A stretch of 5,009 nucleotides of DNA from an uncultured bacterium. Lineage in GTDB: Bacteria > Actinomycetota > UBA4738 > HRBIN12. A program made the translations under genes and the position numbers. The notes under the pieces are model-generated. The model saw nothing but the letters and a program-made list of their open reading frames with translations. It searched no databases and was not told the DNA's origin. Where the stretch lies: contig CALGFI010000151.1 in the NCBI GenBank assembly GCA_937881155.1, forward strand, positions 1 to 5,009, written 5' to 3'. Positions 1-4,289 of this stretch are shown piece by piece; the first letter of the stretch is position 1, and each line of letters starts with the position of its first letter.

Positions 1-249
1 ACCCGTCGACTTGCGGGCGGTCGCCTTCTTGCGCCCGGTGGTCTTGCGAGCGGTCGTCTTCTTGCGTCCGGTCGCCTTGCGAGCGGTTGCCTTCTTGCGT
101 CCGGTCGCCTTGCGAGCCGTTGCCTTCTTCCGACCGGTCGCCTTGCGGGCGGTCGTCTTCTTGCGCCCGGTTGCCTTCTTGCGCCCCGTGGTCTTGCGAG
201 CCGTCGCCTTCTTGCGTCCGGTGGTCTTGCGGGTCGTCGTCTTCTTACG
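1..249 (-). repeat. Imperfect 33-bp tandem repeat coding for ATGRKKATARK units
   Basis: About seven units, the last cut by the window edge, encode the basic tail of the histone-like protein. The period is 33 bp (11 residues), and each unit is itself a 6+5 residue near-duplication (ATGRKK, ATARK). One unit near 166-186 carries an extra GRKK-containing half-unit, giving a 17-residue spacing. Units differ mainly at third codon positions and by Ala/Thr exchange. Confidence 0.9.
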
Positions 250-510
250 CGTCGCAGGCCTGCGCGACGGCGCTCGCCTCGTCGCCCGTGCTGGCGACTC
301 CATCTCATCGGCGGCGGGGGCCTCTCCCGGCATCTCCTGCTGCGGCATCTCCCCGCCGAACAGCCCACCGGTACCCGCGCCGGCCGGCTCCGGCATCGGC
401 CAGGCACCTCCCGTCGGCCCGGCACCCCCCGTCGGCCCGGCACCCCCCATGGGCTCCCGGTCCATCCCCTCGTCTTCCTCTTCGCCGAACGGCCTTCGTT
501 CCTCCAACAT
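1..510 (-). CDS. Histone H1-like Lys/Arg/Ala/Thr repeat protein with acidic head (3' end beyond window)
   Basis: An open frame of 170 codons runs from ATG at 510 to the left edge with no stop, so the C-terminus is missing. The start is supported by a strong GGAAGGAG Shine-Dalgarno 6 nt upstream. Residues 1-20 are acidic (MLEERRPFGEEEDEGM). Residues 19-66 are rich in Gly, Pro and Met, with a short GPTGGA repeat. Residues 70-87 turn basic (RRAPSRRPATR). Residues 88-170 contain only Lys, Arg, Ala, Thr and Gly plus one Ser, built mostly of the 11-residue unit ATGRKKATARK. Such tails are known from bacterial histone H1-like proteins, AlgP/PhaF and the C-terminus of mycobacterial HU, where they bind DNA non-specifically. 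A nucleoid or nucleic-acid binding role is therefore inferred. The head matches no family I recognise, and no folded domain is visible. Lys is always AAG, while Ala, Gly and Thr codons vary between units. The 169-bp gap and dyad upstream suggest its own promoter. Confidence 0.85.
   Translation of the reverse strand, partial: MLEERRPFGEEEDEGMDREPMGGAGPTGGAGPTGGAWPMPEPAGAGTGGLFGGEMPQQEMPGEAPAADEMESPARATRRAPSRRPATRKKTTTRKTTGRKKATARKTTGRKKATGRKKTTARKATGRKKATARKATGRKKATARKATGRKKTTARKTTGRKKATARKSTG
403..456 (-). repeat. Three 18-bp tandem repeats coding for GPTGGA
   Basis: Three successive 18-bp units lie at 403-420, 421-438 and 439-456. The first two differ at a single base and the third diverges in its second half. 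They encode the repeated GPTGGA segment in the flexible head of the histone-like protein. This looks like a small in-frame coding duplication. Confidence 0.75.
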
Positions 511-516
511 CACACG

Positions 517-524
517 CTCCTTCC
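517..524 (-). promoter_or_regulatory. Strong ribosome binding site of the histone-like gene
   Basis: Reading the minus strand, GGAAGGAG lies 6 nt before the ATG at 510. This is close to the ideal anti-16S match and fixes the start of a gene that otherwise shows only low-complexity coding sequence. It is the best ribosome binding site in the window. Confidence 0.8.
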
Positions 525-577
525 GTCTCCCCGACATTCCCTTTCTACTTCTTCCAGGCCCCTTGATGCACGTCCCG

Positions 578-595
578 ATGACAGATCTCGGTCAT
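578..595. promoter_or_regulatory. Operator-like dyad ATGAC-N8-GTCAT
   Basis: Two perfect 5-bp inverted arms, ATGAC and GTCAT, flank 8 bp. Two more inner pairs also match, so 7 of 9 positions of the 18-bp site are symmetric. The centre holds AGATCT. It lies 68 bp upstream of the histone-like start codon, in non-coding DNA, where a dimeric regulator could act. The arms are not the classical Crp (TGTGA) or Fnr (TTGAT) half-sites, and no regulator can be assigned. Confidence 0.35.
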
Positions 596-623
596 TCCTC
601 ACGCTACGACACCGCTTGTGATC

Positions 624-644
624 GTTTCCGCGCGGCGCGGAAGC
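624..644 (-). terminator. GC-rich hairpin downstream of the protease gene
   Basis: The arms TTCCGCG and CGCGGAA pair perfectly across a 3-nt loop (626-632 and 636-642). A further G-C pair closes after one mismatch (a G-U wobble in the plus transcript). The hairpin starts 35 nt after the protease stop codon. No T-run follows on the minus strand, so it is not a classical intrinsic terminator. U-less hairpin terminators have been proposed in actinobacteria, and the site could equally be an RNA-stabilising 3' end. Confidence 0.4.
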
Positions 645-679
645 CAAACGACCGCGAATGACGCGCGACGGATGAGGCG

Positions 680-1615
680 TCAACCCGCAGGTGCGATTCC
701 GAACTCCGCCACGAACGCGAGGTCGTCTTCCCCATCGACCCGATACCCGCCTGCGATTCCCGAGCAGGTCGCACGCGGTCCCAACGAGAACGACTGCACC
801 GCGACGACCATGTTCGAATCGGTGCTGTCGAAAATGGGACCGCCGGAATCGCCCTGGCACGCGCCCCCCTGGTGGGCTGCCCCATTGTTGTTCGAGAAGA
901 ACGCGAATGCGTCCTGCGCGCCCGGGTTCAGCGAATTCAGCTTGATCTGGGCCTTCCGTCGCGTGTGACCGCCCGCGGAGAAGAAGGGCCTGCTCTCTTC
1001 GAGCCCGTACCCGACGAGCTCGAAGACATGGTCGCGCGGCGTGTGTGCGTATGCGTCGGTGAGGTGCCCCTCCGGCGAGACCTCGCCGAAACCCACCGTC
1101 GTCACGGGCGTATCCAACACGACGACGCCGAGGTCGTGGAGGATGAACGGCCCGCTCGCGAACTCGGGATGCGCGTACGCGGCCCCCCGGATCCAGAACG
1201 CGCTGTCGTTCAGGAAGTCCCTGCGATCCTCGTATGCCTCGTGGTTCTCGTCGCGCTCGTAGTCCTCGCTCGCCGGGAATCCCGCCACGTGCGCCGCCTC
1301 GCTGAAGTCGATCCAGATGTCGTTGCCGCCCGACCCGTCCCCGCCCCCGGCGGTCGTGGACTCGCCGTCGAGACCGACCCCGAAGGTGCAGTGACCCGCG
1401 GTGATGACGACCGTCGGGCTGACCAAGGTCCCGGTGCAGACGAACCATGCGCCCGGGTCGTCGAACGCCGGATCCACGAAGTCGGCGGCGAACTGCATGA
1501 TCTCCCCGACGTACGGGTGCTCTCCGCCGTCGGCCTGCCCGTTGACGATCGCGTTCGCCGGTATCGCGGACCACACGATCGCGCCCGTGGCGAGAACGAC
1601 AGAGAGTTTCCTCAT
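680..1615 (-). CDS. Secreted S1-family (chymotrypsin-fold) serine protease
   Basis: A 311-residue exported endopeptidase. Residues 1-22 form a signal peptide: a basic MRK, a hydrophobic stretch and a PANA cleavage site. The next residues are IVNG, the classical mature N-terminus of active S1 proteases. The catalytic triad is visible as His75 (TAGHC), Asp161 (HDLGVVVL) and Ser257 (CQGDSGGP). Cys60/Cys76 and Cys253/Cys284 match the conserved disulfides. The pocket-floor position six residues before the catalytic Ser is Gly251 instead of Asp, so trypsin-like cleavage after Arg/Lys is not expected. Residues 80-145 hold an acidic, Gly-rich insertion. The ATG at 1615 is preferred because ACGGAG (1621-1626) lies 5 nt upstream; the GTG at 1618 is too close. 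The ATG overlaps the stop of the CBS gene (TGATG), implying translational coupling. The substrate is unknown. The family call is very secure. Confidence 0.96.
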   Translation of the reverse strand: MRKLSVVLATGAIVWSAIPANAIVNGQADGGEHPYVGEIMQFAADFVDPAFDDPGAWFVCTGTLVSPTVVITAGHCTFGVGLDGESTTAGGGDGSGGNDIWIDFSEAAHVAGFPASEDYERDENHEAYEDRRDFLNDSAFWIRGAAYAHPEFASGPFILHDLGVVVLDTPVTTVGFGEVSPEGHLTDAYAHTPRDHVFELVGYGLEESRPFFSAGGHTRRKAQIKLNSLNPGAQDAFAFFSNNNGAAHQGGACQGDSGGPIFDSTDSNMVVAVQSFSLGPRATCSGIAGGYRVDGEDDLAFVAEFGIAPAG

Positions 1616-2010
1616 CACCGCTCCGTGCTACCGGACGCCCGCCGGATCCGAACCCGCAGGACGTCGCGGAGGCTGACGATACCGAGCAGCTTGGTGCCGT
1701 CGACGACAGGGAGATGGCGGAAGCCCTGCGTCATCATGATCTCGGCGGCCTCCTCCGCATCCATGTCGGGCGACGCGGTGACCGGATCGGGAGTCATCCA
1801 GTCGGTGACCAGAGCTGCTCTCGGATCCGTTCCCGCCGCCGCGGCGCGCAAGACGTCTCGTTCGGTGAACATCCCGACGATCCAGGCGCCGTCGACGATG
1901 ACTGCGGATCCGAAGCGGCCCTTCAGCATGCTCTCGGCGACGTCGGCGACCGATGCATCGCCACCCGTCGTGAAGACGTCGCGGGTCATGATGTCCTGAA
2001 GGGTCGCCAT
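1615..2010 (-). CDS. Stand-alone two-CBS-domain protein
   Basis: A 131-residue cytoplasmic protein made almost entirely of a CBS pair (Bateman module). CBS1 spans about residues 8-55 and ends in GMFTERDVL. CBS2 spans about 72-118, with RHLPVVDG and GIVSLRDVL. Both carry the G-h-x-(T/S)-x-x-D signature linked to binding adenosyl nucleotides (AMP, ATP, SAM). The repeated (I/W)MT at residues 7-9 and 71-73 opens each domain as expected. No enzyme, transporter or DNA-binding domain is attached, so it probably acts by ligand-dependent binding to a partner, not identified here. The start at 2010 has AAGG 4 nt upstream and begins just before CBS1. An upstream ATG at 2100 would add a non-conserved basic tail inside the preceding gene. 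It lies 13 bp after that gene and overlaps the protease start. Confidence 0.93.
   Translation of the reverse strand: MATLQDIMTRDVFTTGGDASVADVAESMLKGRFGSAVIVDGAWIVGMFTERDVLRAAAAGTDPRAALVTDWMTPDPVTASPDMDAEEAAEIMMTQGFRHLPVVDGTKLLGIVSLRDVLRVRIRRASGSTER
1621..1626 (-). promoter_or_regulatory. Ribosome binding site of the protease, inside the CBS gene
   Basis: ACGGAG on the minus strand lies 5 nt before the ATG at 1615, within the last codons of the CBS gene. It decides between the GTG at 1618 and the ATG at 1615 in favour of the ATG, and supports coupled translation through the TGATG overlap. Confidence 0.6.
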
Positions 2011-2023
2011 CGTCCCTTCGGCG

Positions 2024-2275
2024 TCAGCCGCCGCCCTCCCCGCCGACGTCGTGGAATTCCGAACGGTCGTGGGGCGTCGCCGCGTCGGCGAGGTCCGCAT
2101 TCAGTTGACGCCACAGCGCTCCCGCCCACGAGCTCGCCTGTGGCCAGCGCTGCCAGAAGACCTGAAGGGTCGCCTCGTCGAGCGTTCGAGCCGCTTCGTC
2201 GGCGGTCACGGACTGGGCGACGCGCTCGAGCTCCTCGAGCGACCGGAGCAACCCCTCGGAGGCGTCAGCGGTCAT
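2024..2275 (-). CDS. Small Trp-containing helical protein of unknown function
   Basis: An 83-residue protein that I do not recognise. It has no signal peptide and no membrane segment. Residues 6-33 are acidic and predicted helical with spaced Leu/Val (SLEELERVAQSVTADEA). Residues 37-62 look like a second amphipathic helical segment with four tryptophans (W41, W44, W50, W55), as in LQVFWQRW. The tail is polar and ends in GGEGGG. The spaced hydrophobic pattern is more like a small helical bundle or partner-binding protein than random sequence. It is the first gene of the minus-strand operon, 13 bp before the CBS gene. There is no Shine-Dalgarno before the ATG at 2275. Instead a TACACT -10 box ends 8 nt upstream, so translation is probably leaderless. 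An in-frame extension to an ATG at 2521 exists but would run through the divergent promoter and the kinase gene. Confidence 0.7.
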   Translation of the reverse strand: MTADASEGLLRSLEELERVAQSVTADEAARTLDEATLQVFWQRWPQASSWAGALWRQLNADLADAATPHDRSEFHDVGGEGGG

Positions 2276-2283
2276 GGCGGGTG

Positions 2284-2289
2284 AGTGTA
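2284..2289 (-). promoter_or_regulatory. -10 box (TACACT) of the minus-strand protease operon
   Basis: TACACT matches the TANNNT core of a housekeeping-sigma -10 element and ends 8 nt before the ATG at 2275. Transcription would begin at or next to the start codon, giving a leaderless mRNA, which agrees with the missing Shine-Dalgarno. No good -35 hexamer lies at normal spacing; TCGACA occurs 21 bp upstream, which is too far for a standard promoter. Confidence 0.45.
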
Positions 2290-2350
2290 GGTGAGTTGCG
2301 AGCGTCGCGTTGTCGACCGTGGCTCGGAGGGCGTCCGGGTACCGATCCGA

Positions 2351-2368
2351 CGCGACGCACACGCGACG
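2351..2368 (+). promoter_or_regulatory. Direct repeat CGCGACG-N4-CGCGACG, candidate response-regulator box
   Basis: Two identical 7-mers (2351-2357 and 2362-2368) are separated by CACA, giving an 11-bp period. OmpR/PhoB-family regulators bind such tandem 7+4 units as head-to-tail dimers. It sits just upstream of the kinase gene, next to the perfect palindrome GCGACGTCGC (2363-2372). The 7-mer is low in complexity for GC-rich DNA, so chance is possible. Autoregulation by the downstream regulator is an inference. Confidence 0.35.
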
Positions 2369-2371
2369 TCG

Positions 2372-2377
2372 CATACT
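2372..2377 (+). promoter_or_regulatory. Candidate -10 box (CATACT) of the two-component operon
   Basis: CATACT matches TATAAT at four of six positions, including the key A2 and T6. It ends 7 nt before the GTG at 2385. This is the geometry of a leaderless start and mirrors the arrangement on the opposite strand. No convincing -35 is visible, so dependence on an activator would fit. Confidence 0.35.
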
Positions 2378-2384
2378 CAGTCCC

Positions 2385-3596
2385 GTGGCGCTGGTCGGGT
2401 CTTCGCCGTCGGAGCGCCGCCGCCTCATGGGGCGGCTCGCCGCGCTGCTGTTCCTGGGCTCGGGGGCGCTCGTCCTCGTCACCTCCCCGCTCGCGCCCGA
2501 GGACGCGAACGATCCCGGCACGATCGCCGTCTCGGTCGCGTCGATCGCGCTCGGTGCCTTCGCCTGGGTTGCCCCGTGGGACAGGTGGCCACAGCCCGCG
2601 AGCCTCGTCCTCGTACCACCGGCGTTCGGCTTGATCGCGTTCGGGAACCTGTACGGAGGCTCGGCGCTCCACAGCTACGGGGTGTTCTTCGTCATCGCGT
2701 TCGTGTGGATCGGGCTCGCCCACCGGCCGTGGACATCGGTGGCGATGGCGCCACCCGCCGCGGTCGCGTACATCGTTCCGCTGTATGACCTGCCGGGAAG
2801 CGTCGGGACCGGTCTCGCGTCAGCCGCGATCACGATCCCGGCATGCGTCATGATCGGTGAGGCGTTGTCGCGCGGCTCAGGGCATCTCACGAGGACGGAG
2901 GAGGAGCTCCGCGAGGAGCGGGAGATCGCCTCGAAGCTCAGACACGTCGACGAGATGAAGACGACGGTCATGTCTGCCGTCTCGCACGAGCTGCGAACAC
3001 CGATCACGATCTGTCGCGGCCACCTCGAGGTCCTCCGCGAGGATGCGCTCCCGGACGACGCACGCGAGACGATCGATCTGGTGCTGGACGAGCTCGACCG
3101 GATGGGCCGACTCGTCCAGGACATCACGACCGTCGTGCGCGAGGAGGACCGTTCGTTCCTCCGCCGGGAGTCGGTCGATGCTGGCGAGCTGATGGCCGGC
3201 GTCGCGCGAAAGGTCATGCCGCTCCTGGACGGTCGCCTCCGGGTGCGGCCGATGCCGTCCTCCGTTCGGATCGACGCCGATCCCGACCGGCTCGCCCAGG
3301 CGCTCGTGAACCTGTTGCACAACGCGGCCGTGCACACGCCGGCCGGAACCGAGGTAGAGCTGCGGTTCGCCGCTGCCCGTCGCGCGTGGCGCTTCGAGGT
3401 CGCGGATCGAGGGCCCGGCGTGACGCCCGGCGAGGAGGAGCTCGTGTTTCGCCAGTTCACTCACGGAACGCACTCGCCTGGATCCGGGCTGGGCCTCGCC
3501 GTCGTCCGGAGCATCGCGCGCGCCCACGGGGGCGACGCCGGCGTGGACAACGCGCCGGGAACGGGGGCGACCTTCTGGCTGTCGGTCCCGCGATGA
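2385..3596 (+). CDS. Membrane sensor histidine kinase
   Basis: A 403-residue kinase of a two-component system. Residues 17-157 are hydrophobic and can form about six membrane helices with short loops. There is no large extracellular domain, PAS or HAMP, so the signal is probably sensed in or at the membrane. A charged coiled-coil linker (about 168-192) leads to the dimerisation helix with phospho-acceptor His201 in SHELRTP; the HELRT form also allows phosphatase activity. The ATP-binding domain shows the N box (NLLHNAAVHTP, Asn313), G1 (DRGPGV, Asp341), an F-box-like VFRQF and G2 (GSGLGLAVV, from 366), and ends in GTGATFWLSVPR. It phosphorylates the regulator encoded next, whose ATG overlaps its stop (ATGA). 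The start is uncertain. GTG 2385 is chosen for its -10-like box 7 nt upstream. TTG 2310 (25 residues longer) and ATG 2427 (14 shorter) are in frame, and none has a good Shine-Dalgarno. Confidence 0.93.
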   Translation: MALVGSSPSERRRLMGRLAALLFLGSGALVLVTSPLAPEDANDPGTIAVSVASIALGAFAWVAPWDRWPQPASLVLVPPAFGLIAFGNLYGGSALHSYGVFFVIAFVWIGLAHRPWTSVAMAPPAAVAYIVPLYDLPGSVGTGLASAAITIPACVMIGEALSRGSGHLTRTEEELREEREIASKLRHVDEMKTTVMSAVSHELRTPITICRGHLEVLREDALPDDARETIDLVLDELDRMGRLVQDITTVVREEDRSFLRRESVDAGELMAGVARKVMPLLDGRLRVRPMPSSVRIDADPDRLAQALVNLLHNAAVHTPAGTEVELRFAAARRAWRFEVADRGPGVTPGEEELVFRQFTHGTHSPGSGLGLAVVRSIARAHGGDAGVDNAPGTGATFWLSVPR

Positions 3597-4261
3597 ACGT
3601 GCTGCTCGTCGAGGACGAGGACCGGATCGCCTCGTTCGTGGAGAAGGCCCTGCGGCGCCGCGGGTTCGACGTGCGTCGCGTCGTGACCGGAGGTGAAGCG
3701 CTCGGCGCGGTATCGGCCAGCGTCGACATCGTCGTCCTGGACCTCGGGCTCCCCGACATCGACGGCCTCGACGTCCTTCGCGCGTTGCGGAAATCGTGGG
3801 CGTCGCTGCCGGTCGTGATCCTGACCGCGCGGGCCGACATCGACGACCGGGTCGTCGGGCTCGACCTCGGTGCCGACGACTACGTTCCCAAGCCGTTCGC
3901 CATGGACGAGCTCGTCGCGCGGATCCGTGCGCGCCTTCGACCACAGCCGGACGGAACATCGACCAAGCTGAACGTCGGCGATCTCGAGCTCGACCTGATC
4001 GCGCACCGAGCGCGCCTCACCGGAAAGATCGTCGAGCTCACGTCGCGCGAGTTCGCGCTGCTCGAGATGCTCATGCGCCACGCGGGACAGGCCGTTCCCC
4101 GCAGCGACCTCCTGTCGAACGTGTGGGGGCTGGACTTCGACCCACGGTCGAACCTCGTCGATGTCTATATCCGGTACCTGCGGCGCAAGGTCGGCGACGA
4201 CAGGATCCAGACCGTTCGAGGGGTCGGCTATCGGATCGTCGAGCCTGCGCACGGGCAGTGA
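3593..4261 (+). CDS. OmpR/PhoB-family response regulator
   Basis: A 222-residue DNA-binding regulator, the usual length for the family. The receiver domain (about 1-118) has the acidic pair Asp8/Glu9, phospho-acceptor Asp50 (VVLDLGLPDIDG), switch residues Thr78 and Tyr97, and Lys100 in PKPF, all intact. The C-terminal winged helix (about 126-217) carries LTSREFALLEMLMRHAG, the recognition region DPRSNLVDVYIRYLRRKVG and the closing hairpin IQTVRGVGYRI, typical of OmpR/PhoB members. The ATG overlaps the kinase stop by 4 bp and has no Shine-Dalgarno of its own, so translation should be coupled to the kinase. Phosphorylation should promote dimerisation on tandem 11-bp repeats. One such repeat lies at 2351-2368, suggesting autoregulation and possible control of the divergent operon. 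Specific targets cannot be read from the sequence. Confidence 0.96.
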   Translation: MNVLLVEDEDRIASFVEKALRRRGFDVRRVVTGGEALGAVSASVDIVVLDLGLPDIDGLDVLRALRKSWASLPVVILTARADIDDRVVGLDLGADDYVPKPFAMDELVARIRARLRPQPDGTSTKLNVGDLELDLIAHRARLTGKIVELTSREFALLEMLMRHAGQAVPRSDLLSNVWGLDFDPRSNLVDVYIRYLRRKVGDDRIQTVRGVGYRIVEPAHGQ

Positions 4262-4289
4262 GCAATCGACGGCGTCGGGCCGATGCGGT

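Noticed and set aside
1..249. CRISPR-like array
   Set aside because: The 33-bp units are directly adjacent with no unique spacers and are in-frame coding repeats.
11..661. Long plus-strand open frame with repeated LRAVAFLRPV segments
   Set aside because: It is the antisense of the histone-like repeat gene. The minus strand has the strong ribosome binding site and a sensible acidic/basic layout, and repeat periodicity in multiples of three keeps other frames open.
510..1574. 354-codon minus-strand open frame overlapping the protease in another frame
   Set aside because: It is Arg-rich shadow sequence typical of GC-rich DNA. The overlapping frame encodes an unmistakable S1 protease with a complete triad.
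2011..2100. 30-residue N-terminal extension of the CBS protein
   Set aside because: The added residues are basic, lack CBS features and lie inside the preceding gene. ATG 2010 has its own ribosome binding site and begins at the domain edge.
2276..2521. N-terminal extension of the 83-residue protein
   Set aside because: It would run through the divergent promoter and the start of the kinase gene. Its sequence is Arg-rich, unlike the helical part after 2275.
1714..2634. Plus-strand open frame spanning the CBS gene and the divergent promoter
   Set aside because: Arg/Pro-rich shadow that crosses three genes in other frames and shows no domain.
2877..3959. 360-codon minus-strand open frame opposite the kinase and regulator genes
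   Set aside because: Antisense shadow with Arg/Gly-rich composition, opposite two clear conserved proteins.
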